A DNA stretch of 64,000 bases from Bifidobacterium stellenboschense (GTDB taxonomy: Bacteria; Actinomycetota; Actinomycetes; Actinomycetales; Bifidobacteriaceae): assembly GCF_000741785.1 (NCBI RefSeq), contig NZ_JGZP01000006.1, positions 23,987 through 87,986 of the forward strand. Reading direction: 5' to 3'. Each line of letters opens with the position of its first letter. The first letter of the stretch is position 1. Under the pieces are notes generated by a model. It was not told the origin of the DNA, did not search any database, and was given only the letters and a program-made list of their open reading frames with translations. Of the stretch, positions 9,486-18,091 are shown piece after piece. The position numbers and the translations under genes are program-made.

Positions 9486-10139
9486 ATGTTCGGCAAGAAC
9501 ACGAAGGTCGACCTCGCGCTCAACCGCGACGTCGAGAAACTCATCAAATCCGGCGGCAAGGAGGGTATCCTGCCGATCGTCGAAGCCGGCGAACCGGTGC
9601 TGCGCGTCCAATGCGCCGCCTACACGGGTCAGCTGTCCAAGCGCACGCTCGCCAAGCTCATCGACGTGATGCGCACGACGATGCTCGAAGCCCCCGGCGT
9701 GGGACTCGCCGGCCCCCAGATCGGCCTCGGTCTCGCGCTCGCCGTCGTCGAGGACCATGTGCGCGACGACGAGGACGATCCGCGCGAGATCGCCGAATTC
9801 CCGTTCCACGCGATCATCAACCCGAAGTACACGCCGGTGGGGGAGAAGACCGCCAGCTTCTACGAGGGCTGCCTGAGCTTCGAAGGCTATCAGGCGGTGC
9901 GCCGCCGCTGGCTCGACATCGAGGCCGAATGGGACGACGAGGACGGCGCCCACCACAAGGAGCGGCTGCACGGCTGGCCGGCGCGCATCTTCCAACATGA
10001 GACCGACCATCTGAGCGGCGAACTCTACATCGACCGGGCGGAGATCCGGTCCCTCACCACCACGGAGAACCTCGAGGACTTCTGGTGCGAGGATCCGGTG
10101 CCCACCGCGGCCGCCGAGGAGCTCGGCTTCGAACTGTAG
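9486..10139 (+). CDS. def: Peptide deformylase
   Basis: Removes the formyl group from the N-terminal Met of new proteins. All three family motifs are present: GVGLAGPQIG near residue 75, EGCLSFEG near 135 with the metal-binding Cys, and HETDHLSG near 177 with the two metal-binding His and the catalytic Glu. At 217 residues it is longer than the E. coli enzyme, as is common in actinobacteria, with an acidic insertion (HVRDDEDDPREIAEF) and an acidic C-terminal tail. The repeat at 9360-9469 ends 16 bases upstream of the ATG, so the site before the start (GCAAAGGACAGATAC) is just outside it. It converges on the metalloprotease gene 14 bases away. Confidence 0.95.
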   Translation: MFGKNTKVDLALNRDVEKLIKSGGKEGILPIVEAGEPVLRVQCAAYTGQLSKRTLAKLIDVMRTTMLEAPGVGLAGPQIGLGLALAVVEDHVRDDEDDPREIAEFPFHAIINPKYTPVGEKTASFYEGCLSFEGYQAVRRRWLDIEAEWDDEDGAHHKERLHGWPARIFQHETDHLSGELYIDRAEIRSLTTTENLEDFWCEDPVPTAAAEELGFEL

Positions 10140-10153
10140 CGGTGATCGGGCGG

Positions 10154-11422
10154 TCAGCCCGTGCACTGCTTGTTGTGCACATGCTCGGCCGCCTGGTCGC
10201 TCGCATCCGACATCGTGTACTCCGGGAAGTCCTGCGTATTGCGTTGCAGGTTCTCCCGGTTCCCCCCGAGATACTTGAGCGCGTAGCTGTTCGCCAGCGC
10301 CTCGCCGTTCACGCCGACCGGCGGGCGGGTCGTGCCGCACTGCCGGTAGACGAGCGCATGGCCCATCTCATGCTTGATCACGTCCGCATAATACGGGGTC
10401 GTGATGTTGGACGAGTAGCCCGCGTGCGCCTGGTTCACGTAGATCACGCTCGGGTTCGCCGCGCAGAACGCGGCCATCGTGTACTCGTCGCTGCCGGTGC
10501 GCGAACAATACTGGTAGATCTGCTGGAAATCGTAGTTGGCGGACAGTCCGGCCGCCTTGACGATGCTCTCTCCCACGCCCAGATACGTGCCGTCCGCGCC
10601 GGCCGTGACCGGCACCGCGCGGATCGCGTTCTCCACGTCGGCGATCGTCTGCTCCGGCGGGGCTCCGCCGTCCGACTCGTAGACCGAGCCGTCGGAACGT
10701 TTGATGCGGATCGTGATGCCGAAGTCCTCGTGCGCGTTGAGCTTGCGTTCCAGCTCCTTCACCTCGCCCGACTTCGTCTCGTAGATGTCGTCGAGCTCGT
10801 CCACGCTCGTGGTGATCTCGCAGCCGAACCGCAGCGCCGACTTGCGGTCCGTGAGGATGATCATGAAATCATGGACGTAGTCGGCGGACTCCTGCGTGGC
10901 GGGCAGGTTCAGATCGTCGAAGATCGTGCCCGCCTCGATCTTCTGCTCGTACTTGTCGTACGTGTCGTTCACGAGCTGCGTGTACGAGGCGTACTGCTTC
11001 GAAGCGGAGCAGGGGACGATGTCCTTGCCGTCGTCCGGCAGGCTTCCGCCGTCGCTGTCGCCAGTCGAACCTCCCGAACTGCCCGAACCGCCCGAGGAAC
11101 CGCCGGAATCCCCCGAACTCCCGTAGCCGTTCTCGACGGCGCTCGTCAGATCACGCCGGACCGCGTTCACCTTCCACGCGATGCCGGCGAACACGAGACC
11201 GATCGCGAGCACCACCACCACGACCACGGAGATCGCGACCACGGCGACCGTCGTGCCGTTGCTTTTGCGTGGAGGGCGGCGCGGCGGCATCGGACCGCCC
11301 CCATACGGATACTGCGGTCCGCCCGGATACCCCGGGCCACCGGAATACTGCGGATACCATCCGCCCGGTTGCTGCGGATATTGCGGTGACGGATACTGCG
11401 GCGGCGGATATGGCTGGCTCAT
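10154..11422 (-). CDS. Membrane-anchored extracellular metalloprotease-like protein (HExxH)
   Basis: A 422-residue protein. Residues 1-65 are a cytoplasmic tail rich in Pro, Tyr, Gln and Gly (repeats of the type YPxxQYP). One transmembrane helix follows at about 66-90 (VAVVAISVVVVVVLAIGLVF), then a Gly/Ser/Asp linker and a C-terminal domain outside the cell. HEMGHALVYRQ near residue 345 is a zincin signature with two His ligands and the catalytic Glu; NGEALANSYALKYLGG downstream offers a Glu that could be the third ligand. Several Cys may form disulphides. ATG 11422 is chosen for the AAGGGGA site 8 bases upstream. The substrate is unknown, and the catalytic fold is inferred from the motif alone. 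Confidence 0.8.
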   Translation of the reverse strand: MSQPYPPPQYPSPQYPQQPGGWYPQYSGGPGYPGGPQYPYGGGPMPPRRPPRKSNGTTVAVVAISVVVVVVLAIGLVFAGIAWKVNAVRRDLTSAVENGYGSSGDSGGSSGGSGSSGGSTGDSDGGSLPDDGKDIVPCSASKQYASYTQLVNDTYDKYEQKIEAGTIFDDLNLPATQESADYVHDFMIILTDRKSALRFGCEITTSVDELDDIYETKSGEVKELERKLNAHEDFGITIRIKRSDGSVYESDGGAPPEQTIADVENAIRAVPVTAGADGTYLGVGESIVKAAGLSANYDFQQIYQYCSRTGSDEYTMAAFCAANPSVIYVNQAHAGYSSNITTPYYADVIKHEMGHALVYRQCGTTRPPVGVNGEALANSYALKYLGGNRENLQRNTQDFPEYTMSDASDQAAEHVHNKQCTG

Positions 11423-11660
11423 GTCGGTCCCCTTCTTGCCGTGTCCTCGTTGAACGATGCGGCTTCCTCCAGCATACCGCCGTATCCGCGCAAACGCCAT
11501 CGCCGCATGCATGGCGGGTGCCCGGGTGGTCTATAGTGGGACGCGGTGATCGACCCGCACGGGCGGTCAACCGACGATTCACATCACGATTCACGCGCGT
11601 GGATTCGCGGGGGCGCAAGCATGCCCGCATCCGCGTGCGCCCACGACAAGGGAGCATTGC

Positions 11661-13382
11661 ATGTCCCAGCATGACGGTGTGCACGGCGAAGCCGGCGCAA
11701 CCAGCGACGATACGACGAAAGACGACGCGGCGAACGGCGTCACGGCACAAGACGGCACGACGAACGGCATCACTGCCGGCGCGGCCAGCACCGACGCGAG
11801 CCTCGAAGGCCGCGCGAAATCATCGAAACGACAGGGCGGCGGCAAGTCGAAGGCATGGCTGTGGTCGCTGATCGCCGTCATCGTCGTCGCGGCGCTCGTC
11901 GTCGGCGTCAACGCGTTCTTCACGAACAAGCAGGATGGTGCGGACGGCACCGGCGGCGCGTCCGCGGCGAAGACGGCGGACACCGTCGCCATCGGGCTGA
12001 AACTCGCCCCCGTGAACCTTGACATCCGTCACCAGTCCGGTTCCGCGCTCGAACAGATCCTCATCGGCAACGTGTACGAAAGCCTCGTCTCCCGCGGCTC
12101 CGACAACAAAGTGCATCCCGGCCTCGCGAAAAGCTGGGACGTGTCCAAGGACGGACTCACCTACACGTTCCACCTCAACGACCACATGAACTTCTCCAAC
12201 GGCGACACGCTCGACGCCGAGGACGTGGCCTGGTCCATCAACGAGCTCAAGGCGCGGAAATACTACAACTACGACCAGGTCGCCAACCTCGACAAGGCCG
12301 AGGCCGTCGACGCGCACACGGTGAAGCTCACGCTCTCCGCTCCCGACTCGAACATGCTGTGGTACCTGACCGGCCGCCCAGGCCTCGTCTACGACAAGGA
12401 CGCGACCTGGGACGAGAAGACCGGCGCGCTCGGCTCCGGCCCATACACGGTCGAATCCTTCGACCCGAGCGACAAGATCGTGTTCAAAGCCAACCCGAAG
12501 TATTGGGGCACCGCGCATAAGGCGAAGACCGAGAACGTGATCATCCGGTTCCTACCCGACGACAACGCCGGCATCAACGCCCTCAAGAGCGGCGACGTGC
12601 AGGTGCTCTCGCCGATCACCGCCACCCTCGCCGGGCCGTTCCGCGACAACCCTGAGTACGTGGTCAAGGCGGGTGACGGCTCCGACAAGTTCGTGCTCGC
12701 GTTCAACATGACCGACGCCAAGCTCAAGGACAAGCGCGTGCGTCAGGCCATCCGTTACGCCATCGACCACAAGCAGCTCATCGCCTCGCGCGGCGGCGTC
12801 GACGCGAAGCTCGGCGGCCCGATCCCCAAGGTCGACCCCGGCTACGAGGACCTGTCCGGTGTCTACCCGCACGATGAGGCCAAGGCCAAGAAGCTCATGA
12901 AGGAGGCCGGCTACAGCGAGGACCATCCGCTCGAGATCACTCTCACCTACGCGAACGTGTACGGCAGCGAACTCGGCGAACAGCTGCAAAGCCAGCTGGC
13001 ACCCATCGGCATCGACCTGCACGTCAATCTCGTGGAGTTCTCCACCTGGCTGCAGGACGTGCACACCAACGGCGACTACGAGCTCTCCCTCGTCGACCAC
13101 GCCGAAAGCCACGACTTCTACAAGTGGGCCACCCCCAGCTACTACTACCATTACGACAACAAGCAGGTGCAGGACCTGTACGCGAAGGCGCTCGCCGCCA
13201 CCACGGACGAGGAAGCCTCCGACTATCTCGCGAAGGCCGCGAAGATCGTCTCCGAAGACGCCCCCGCCGACTGGCTGTTCAGCTGGCGCGTCACCATCGC
13301 CTACGCGAAGGGCGTCCACGGCTTCCCGCAGAACCTCAGCCAGACCGTGCTGCCCCTGTGGCAGATCACCTACGAGAAGTGA
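11661..13382 (+). CDS. Peptide ABC transporter substrate-binding protein, anchored by an N-terminal helix
   Basis: A 573-residue family 5 solute-binding protein (SBP_bac_5), first gene of a five-gene importer. Unusually it has no lipobox. It starts with a ~65-residue Ala/Thr/Asp-rich cytoplasmic tail, then one transmembrane helix (WLWSLIAVIVVAALVVGV), then the binding domain. Family features include GLAKSWDVSKDGLTYTFHL near residue 155 and LKDKRVRQAIRYAIDHKQLI near 355. Periplasmic-type oligopeptide or nickel-type ligands are both possible; I favour peptides from the overall similarity. The stop is 7 bases before the first permease gene. Confidence 0.9.
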   Translation: MSQHDGVHGEAGATSDDTTKDDAANGVTAQDGTTNGITAGAASTDASLEGRAKSSKRQGGGKSKAWLWSLIAVIVVAALVVGVNAFFTNKQDGADGTGGASAAKTADTVAIGLKLAPVNLDIRHQSGSALEQILIGNVYESLVSRGSDNKVHPGLAKSWDVSKDGLTYTFHLNDHMNFSNGDTLDAEDVAWSINELKARKYYNYDQVANLDKAEAVDAHTVKLTLSAPDSNMLWYLTGRPGLVYDKDATWDEKTGALGSGPYTVESFDPSDKIVFKANPKYWGTAHKAKTENVIIRFLPDDNAGINALKSGDVQVLSPITATLAGPFRDNPEYVVKAGDGSDKFVLAFNMTDAKLKDKRVRQAIRYAIDHKQLIASRGGVDAKLGGPIPKVDPGYEDLSGVYPHDEAKAKKLMKEAGYSEDHPLEITLTYANVYGSELGEQLQSQLAPIGIDLHVNLVEFSTWLQDVHTNGDYELSLVDHAESHDFYKWATPSYYYHYDNKQVQDLYAKALAATTDEEASDYLAKAAKIVSEDAPADWLFSWRVTIAYAKGVHGFPQNLSQTVLPLWQITYEK

Positions 13383-13389
13383 GTCATCG

Positions 13390-14355
13390 ATGCGATTCGT
13401 GATACGGCGGTTGCTGCTGTTCGCCGCGGCGCTGTTCGGCATCTCCGTGCTCGTGTTCGCCGCGCTGCGCATCCTGCCGGGCGACGTGGCCGTCGTCATG
13501 GCCGGCACCAACGCGACCGCCTCGCGCGTGGCCGAACTGCGCACCGAATTCGGCCTCGACCGGCCGTACCCCATCCAATACCTCGACTGGGCGGGCGGAC
13601 TGCTGCACGGCGATCTCGGCATGTCCGCGCTGACCGGCCGCGCGGTCGCCGCGCAGGTCGGCAGGCGCGCCGCGATCACGTTCCCGCTCATCGTCATGAG
13701 TCTCGTCGTCGCGCTCGCCGTCGGCCTGCCGCTCGGCTGCGCCGCCGTCATCACACGTAACCCGCGCCTGCGTGGATTCTTCCACGTGCTCGCCATCGCG
13801 GGCGGCGCCGTGCCCGCCCTGTGGAGCGGCCTGCTCCTGCTTCTGCTGTTCGGCCAGGGCGTGGGACTGCTGGGTGTACTGCCCTCGCAGGGATTCCCCG
13901 CCGACGGTTGGGCGGGCGCGCCCGGACGTGCGTTCGCCTCGCTCATCCTGCCCGCGTTCGCCACCGGATTCGTCGCGGCCGCCGGCATCATGCGCTACAC
14001 ACGCGCCGCCCTGGAGGACATCGCCGCGGAAGGCGGTCCGGTCGACATGGCGATGGCGTGCGGCATGACGCGCACACAGGCGCTGCTGCGTGTCGGACTC
14101 CGTCTCGCCACCCCGCAGCTCGTCTCCGTCGTCGGATTGACGTTCGCCTCGATGATCACCGGCGTGATGGTCATCGAGAACCTGTTCGCCCTGCCAGGGC
14201 TCGGCGCGCTGCTCGTCGGCGACGTCGGCAACCGCGACCTCGTCGCCGTGCAGAGCGAACTGTTCCTGCTGGCCGCGTTCTTCCTGACGCTCGGCCTCAT
14301 CGTCGACCTGGCGCACCGCGCGCTCGACCCGCGTCTCGCGGCGGAGGAGGAATGA
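13390..14355 (+). CDS. Peptide ABC transporter permease (DppB type)
   Basis: A 321-residue inner-membrane permease. It begins with the characteristic RRLLLFAAALFGISVLVF first helix and ILPGDVA loop. The cytoplasmic coupling (EAA) loop is AAEGGPVDMAMACGMTRTQALLRVGLR near residue 220, and about six helices are visible. It pairs with the following permease to form the translocation channel. Its start is 7 bases after the binding-protein stop, and its stop overlaps the next start (ATGA), so the operon is tightly coupled. Confidence 0.93.
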   Translation: MRFVIRRLLLFAAALFGISVLVFAALRILPGDVAVVMAGTNATASRVAELRTEFGLDRPYPIQYLDWAGGLLHGDLGMSALTGRAVAAQVGRRAAITFPLIVMSLVVALAVGLPLGCAAVITRNPRLRGFFHVLAIAGGAVPALWSGLLLLLLFGQGVGLLGVLPSQGFPADGWAGAPGRAFASLILPAFATGFVAAAGIMRYTRAALEDIAAEGGPVDMAMACGMTRTQALLRVGLRLATPQLVSVVGLTFASMITGVMVIENLFALPGLGALLVGDVGNRDLVAVQSELFLLAAFFLTLGLIVDLAHRALDPRLAAEEE

Positions 14356-15407
14356 TGGACATGCGTGGGATTGCCGCCGTTGACCACCCCCAGTCGGCTC
14401 CGCCGACAGCCCCCGCCAGCGGGGACGAGAATAATCCGCCGGCCGTGGGGAATTGCCTCCCGCTGGCGGGAGGTGGCGCGCAGCGCCGGAGGGTGGTCTC
14501 ACGGCGCATCGCCGTGACCATGCGCACCATGTGGTCGCACGGTGCCGGACGCTACGCGCTCGTCGCGCTCGGAATCTGGTTGCTCGTCGCGTTCGTCTCC
14601 CTGTTCTGGACGCCGAGGCCGCTGCTGGAGACCGACGGCTACCACGTGTGGGCCGTGCCGTCGTCCGCGCACTGGCTCGGCACCGACGGCACCGGCGCCG
14701 ACGTGCTGAGCTGGCTCATGGCCGGTTCACGCACGAACCTCGCCATCGCCGCGCTCACCGTCGTCTGCTCGGGCGCGCTGGGACTGCTGCTCGTCGGGCT
14801 CATGGTCTCCAGGTCGCACGCGCTCGCCTCCGTGTCCGTCGCCGTCGTCGACGCGCTCATCTCCATCCCCACCGTGCTCATCGCGCTCCTGCTCGCCGTG
14901 CCGTTCGGCGCATCCGCCGCGGTCGTCGTCGGCGCATGCTCGATCGCCTACGGGCTGAACCTCGCCCGCGTCGCCCGTCCCGCCGCCCTGCTCGCCGCAC
15001 GCTCGCAATACGTCGAATCGGCGCGCTCGAACGGCATGTGCGGATTCGACGTGCTTGTGAGGCACATCGTGCCGAACATCACGCCGGTGCTCGCCGTGCA
15101 GCTGTCCATGTCCGCCGGAACGTCCGTGCTCGCCGAGGCGGGACTCACGTATCTTGGCGTGGGCGTCGGCGCGGGCGTGCCCAGTTGGGGACATTCGCTC
15201 GCCACATCGGTCAAACTCATCAACGTGTTCCCGCTGACCGTCCTGTGGCCGGGACTCGTCGTCACGCTCGTCGTCGTCGCGTTGAACCTGTTCGGCGACG
15301 CGTTGCGCGACGCGGCCGACCCGGTCGCGAATCCCGCGTTGCGTGCGATGGTCGCGACGACGGTTCCGCATGACGCAGGTCGAGAGGAGGCTTCCGATGG
15401 CCGTTGA
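14352..15407 (+). CDS. Peptide ABC transporter permease (DppC type) with a dispersed repeat translated in its N-terminus
   Basis: A 351-residue permease partner of the DppB-type subunit. The core is typical: first helix YALVALGIWLLVAFVSLFW, then WLGTDGTGADVLSWLMAGSRT near residue 105, and the EAA loop ESARSNGMCGFDVLVRHIVPN near 220. ATG 14352 overlaps the upstream stop and has GGAGGAGG just before it, so it is the likely start. If so, residues ~11-49 are encoded by a pair of the dispersed repeat arms (14383-14497), giving a Pro/Ala-rich, low-complexity cytoplasmic stretch. A later start at 14520 (MRTMW) would avoid this but has no visible ribosome-binding site. Confidence 0.9.
   Translation: MMDMRGIAAVDHPQSAPPTAPASGDENNPPAVGNCLPLAGGGAQRRRVVSRRIAVTMRTMWSHGAGRYALVALGIWLLVAFVSLFWTPRPLLETDGYHVWAVPSSAHWLGTDGTGADVLSWLMAGSRTNLAIAALTVVCSGALGLLLVGLMVSRSHALASVSVAVVDALISIPTVLIALLLAVPFGASAAVVVGACSIAYGLNLARVARPAALLAARSQYVESARSNGMCGFDVLVRHIVPNITPVLAVQLSMSAGTSVLAEAGLTYLGVGVGAGVPSWGHSLATSVKLINVFPLTVLWPGLVVTLVVVALNLFGDALRDAADPVANPALRAMVATTVPHDAGREEASDGR
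14383..14497. repeat. Structured dispersed repeat, locus B (two arms, tails facing outward, inside a CDS)
   Basis: Arm B1 is inverted (14383-14426) and arm B2 is direct (14456-14497), with palindromes inward and the GGGTGGT tails outward, the opposite of loci A and C. B1 has the second hairpin GTCGGC-gga-GCCGAC; B2 has GGCGC-gca-GCGCC. Both loops keep the C-GNA-G form. The length keeps the dppC-type reading frame open. Confidence 0.8.
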
Positions 15408-16257
15408 CATCCATGATCTGCACGTCGCGCTCGGCGCGAGGGAGATTGTGCACGGCGTGGACCTGCATATCGGCGATGGGGAGCGCGTCGGCCTTATCGG
15501 GTCGTCCGGCTCCGGCAAGTCGATGATCGCGAAGTCGCTGCTGGGACTGCTGCCGCGCGAGGCGGCGTTGTCCGGCGCGATCACGATGGGTGATGCGGCG
15601 ATCCTCACGTCGGGCGGTGCTGCGTCCGTCTACGCGGACGAGCGCACGCTCGCCGACCTGCGCGGGCGATACGTGGGCGTCATGTTCCAGAACCCGACGC
15701 GCGCGCTCAACCCCGTGATGACCGTCGCGCAGATCATCGGACTGCCGCTCTACCTGCACTACGATCTGACGCTCGCCGAACGCGTGGACCGCATCAAGGC
15801 GATGCTCGACAAGGTCGGCCTGCCGCAGGATGCGCTGCTCAAACGGCCGCACGAGCTGTCGGGCGGACAGCGGCAGCGCGTCGGCATCGCAGCGGCGCTC
15901 GTCACGTCGCCACGACTCATCATCGCCGACGAGCCGACCACCGCGCTCGACTCGATCACGCAACGCCAGATCGTCGACCTGCTCGTCTCGCTCGTCGACG
16001 ACGCGGGCGCGTCCATGCTGTTCATCACCCATGATTTCGCCGTGCTGCAACGCGCCACCACGCGGTGCTATGTGCTCGATGCGGGACGCATCGTCGAATC
16101 CGGATCGACCGCCGACCTGCTTGATGCGCCCGGAGCCGCGCCGACCCGTGAACTCGTCGCCGCCGCACGCGCGCTCACGCTGCGCTCCGACGCATCCGGT
16201 CGCATCTCCGGTGGGGGAGAGCTGGCGGCGCAACCGACCGAGGGGGTACAACGATGA
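15397..16257 (+). CDS. Peptide ABC transporter ATP-binding protein (DppD type)
   Basis: A 286-residue ATPase that powers peptide import together with the next gene. Walker A is GSSGSGKS near residue 37, the Q-loop is MFQNPTRALNPVM near 105, the signature is LSGGQRQRVGIA near 158, and Walker B is LIIADEPTTALD. The start at 15397 has GAGGAGG 6 bases upstream and overlaps the permease gene by 11 bases. The C-terminal ~25 residues are short compared with DppD/OppD proteins of ~330 residues and lack the usual Cys-rich tail. Confidence 0.94.
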   Translation: MAVDIHDLHVALGAREIVHGVDLHIGDGERVGLIGSSGSGKSMIAKSLLGLLPREAALSGAITMGDAAILTSGGAASVYADERTLADLRGRYVGVMFQNPTRALNPVMTVAQIIGLPLYLHYDLTLAERVDRIKAMLDKVGLPQDALLKRPHELSGGQRQRVGIAAALVTSPRLIIADEPTTALDSITQRQIVDLLVSLVDDAGASMLFITHDFAVLQRATTRCYVLDAGRIVESGSTADLLDAPGAAPTRELVAAARALTLRSDASGRISGGGELAAQPTEGVQR

Positions 16258-17135
16258 CCGAACCGATCCAATCCCAGTCGTTGCTCGCCGCCCGTCACAT
16301 CGACGCGTCGTTCGCCACGCGTGACATGCACACCGGACTGCGCGGTCTGACGCGGCTGTTCGCGCGACCCGCGCGCCGCCAGGTGCTGTTCGACGTGTCC
16401 GCCGAGGTGAGTGCGGGGGAGTGCCTCGCCGTGATCGGCGCCTCCGGTTCGGGCAAGACCACGCTGACGCGCATCATGCTGGGGCTCGGCACCACCGATT
16501 CCGGTGAGATTGCGTACCGGGGTGAGCTGGTCTCGCATGGCTCCGCCGGCATGCGCGCCCTGCGCGCCGAATCGTCGATCGTGTTCCAGGATCCGTACGG
16601 CTCGCTCGACCCACGGTGGACGGTGGAACGTTCCGTGTCGGAACCGTTGTGGCTGCGCCGGCGCGCGCTCGGCTACGCATTCGACGAGGTGGGGGCGAAG
16701 ACCGTGCAGGCGTTGGCGCGCGTCGGCCTCGACCCGCGCGAATTTTTAGGTCGGTATCCGTGCGACCTGTCCGGTGGGCAGGCTCAGCGCGTCGCCATCG
16801 CACGCGCCATCGTCAACGAGCCGAAGGTGATTCTCGCCGACGAGCCGATGAGCGCCATCGACGTGGCCGCCCGCGTGCGGATCTTGGAGACGCTGCAGTC
16901 GATCGTGCACGGTTCGGATGAGAAGACGAGTGGTGCCGGTGCCCTGGGTGATGCCCCGGGCGAGCGTCCGGCGCTGATTGTCGTCTCGCACGATCTGGGC
17001 GTCGTCCAGCACATCGCCGACCGCATCCTCGTACTGCACGACGGCTGCGTCGAGGAGACCGGCACCACTGCGCAGGTGCTGGGGTCGCCGCGGTCCGACT
17101 ACACGCGCCGTCTCATCGAGGCCGCCTCGCTGTAG
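16254..17135 (+). CDS. Peptide ABC transporter ATP-binding protein (DppF type)
   Basis: A 293-residue second ATPase of the importer. Walker A is GASGSGKT near residue 62, the Q-loop is VFQDPYGSLDPRW, typical of OppF/DppF, the signature is LSGGQAQRVAIA, and Walker B is VILADEPMSAID with the H-loop in VVSHDLGVVQH. It overlaps the previous gene by ATGA and is the last gene of the operon. A ~16-residue Gly/Ala insertion (GSDEKTSGAGALGDAPGER) precedes the H-loop. No obvious terminator follows before the convergent toxin gene. Confidence 0.94.
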   Translation: MTEPIQSQSLLAARHIDASFATRDMHTGLRGLTRLFARPARRQVLFDVSAEVSAGECLAVIGASGSGKTTLTRIMLGLGTTDSGEIAYRGELVSHGSAGMRALRAESSIVFQDPYGSLDPRWTVERSVSEPLWLRRRALGYAFDEVGAKTVQALARVGLDPREFLGRYPCDLSGGQAQRVAIARAIVNEPKVILADEPMSAIDVAARVRILETLQSIVHGSDEKTSGAGALGDAPGERPALIVVSHDLGVVQHIADRILVLHDGCVEETGTTAQVLGSPRSDYTRRLIEAASL

Positions 17136-17176
17136 CGCCTCACCGTGGCGTTCCGCAGCGGTGAAGCTACGTGCCG

Positions 17177-17488
17177 TCACCGCAGTTGATGGTTCAGGTC
17201 GCGCTTGGCGTAGACGACTCTGGCGACCGTGACGGTGGACGCTGCTTCGTCGACCCAGTAGAACACCGCGTAGTTGCCGACCATGATGCGGCGGTATTCA
17301 TGTCGCAAAGAGCGTATCGGGACGTAGGCGGGGTGGGAATACGGGTATTCGGACAGTCCCTCGATGGCGGCGTTCAGGCCGACTGCGAGGGACTGTGCCG
17401 CATTCGGGCTGTGCAATGTGCGGGCTATATAGGACACCGCCTCATTCATATCGCCCAATGCCCGCGGAAGAATCTCCACCTCATACAT
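17177..17488 (-). CDS. RelE/ParE-type toxin of a type II toxin-antitoxin pair
   Basis: A 103-residue protein of the RelE/ParE superfamily, which contains either ribosome-dependent mRNA endonucleases or gyrase poisons. It shows the expected MYEVEILPRALGDMNEA N-terminus, a central helix, and the C-terminal strands RRIMVGNYAVFYWVDE and VARVVYAKRDL. ATG 17488 lies 5 bases inside the end of the antitoxin gene (8-bp overlap), the normal antitoxin-first arrangement. I cannot tell RelE from ParE activity by eye. Confidence 0.88.
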   Translation of the reverse strand: MYEVEILPRALGDMNEAVSYIARTLHSPNAAQSLAVGLNAAIEGLSEYPYSHPAYVPIRSLRHEYRRIMVGNYAVFYWVDEAASTVTVARVVYAKRDLNHQLR

Positions 17489-17765
17489 GCGCCGCCCCAT
17501 CGATTGCGGCGCGCATGGATGCCAGCGCCTCTTTCGGGCTGAATCGTTTGCCTGTCGTCTCGGCCTCGCGCTCGCCTTCAAGCAGCATGTCGTACACGTG
17601 GCTGTCGAATTGGAGATTCTCATACGCCTCCATACTGAGCACCACCATGTCGCCGAATCCGTTTTTCGTCAGGAACACCGGTTGGCCGGTCTCGTGCACG
17701 GTGCGGCTGACATCCGCGAAATTGTTGCGTAGGTCGGATACAGGGCGAATCATCTGATTGGGCAT
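17481..17765 (-). CDS. Phd/YefM-type antitoxin
   Basis: A 94-residue antitoxin. The N-terminal Phd/YefM DNA-binding fold is clear from RPVSDLRNNFADVSR, PVFLTKNGFGDMVVLSMEAYE. The C-terminal segment would wrap the toxin. ATG 17765 is chosen because GGAGGTGG lies 7 bases upstream and the family begins close to the RPVSDLRN motif. An alternative ATG at 17801 has its own AAAGGAG. It probably represses its own promoter, which lies in an AT-rich stretch with an inverted repeat (17882-17919) unlike the surrounding high-GC DNA. Confidence 0.9.
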   Translation of the reverse strand: MPNQMIRPVSDLRNNFADVSRTVHETGQPVFLTKNGFGDMVVLSMEAYENLQFDSHVYDMLLEGEREAETTGKRFSPKEALASMRAAIDGAAHV

Positions 17766-17881
17766 GGGAACCACCTCCATGCCATATTTTAGCGTAATCA
17801 TGCTCAATTGCTCCTTTGCTGAGGCAGGTGGGCGGCGGCACTGCGCCTTGGCGGTCGTAGGCTCCCTCGTTCGTCAATGCG

Positions 17882-17919
17882 ATATTTATATTGATATGCA
17901 ATGTAATACTGATAAATAT
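17882..17919 (-). promoter_or_regulatory. AT-rich inverted repeat upstream of the antitoxin/toxin pair
   Basis: ATATTTAT at 17882-17889 and ATAAATAT at 17912-17919 form an 8-bp inverted repeat with a 22-base spacer. The surrounding ~60 bases are strongly AT-rich in an otherwise GC-rich region. This is a plausible operator/promoter for autorepression by the antitoxin. Confidence 0.45.
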
Positions 17920-17978
17920 ATCATAAATACCGTCTTGCGGCAGGCGTGTCGTGCTGTGGGGGTGTTTCCATAGAGGAC

Positions 17979-18028
17979 TTGACGTTTTGGCGGGTTGGTT
18001 ATATGGTTAGTTACACAAGTAACTAACC
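17979..18028 (+). promoter_or_regulatory. Promoter and perfect palindromic operator of the YtrA-type operon
   Basis: A likely -35 TTGACG (17979-17984) is followed after 17 bases by TATGGT (18002-18007). The -10 overlaps a perfect inverted repeat, GGTTAGTTAC (18005-18014) and GTAACTAACC (18019-18028), with a 4-base spacer. Two more GTTAGT/ACTAAC half-sites lie next to it (CTAACTAAC, 18031-18039). A GntR regulator bound here would block RNA polymerase, so autorepression is likely. Confidence 0.75.
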
Positions 18029-18091
18029 GACTAACTAACGAGGTTGCTTGTATCGGATCATTCATTCGACCGTAAGGAGGTGCGCCATACC

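Noticed and set aside
18005..18039. CRISPR-like repeats in the GTTAGT-rich stretch
   Set aside because: The repeats are a single palindrome with extra half-sites in a promoter; there are no spacers of regular length.
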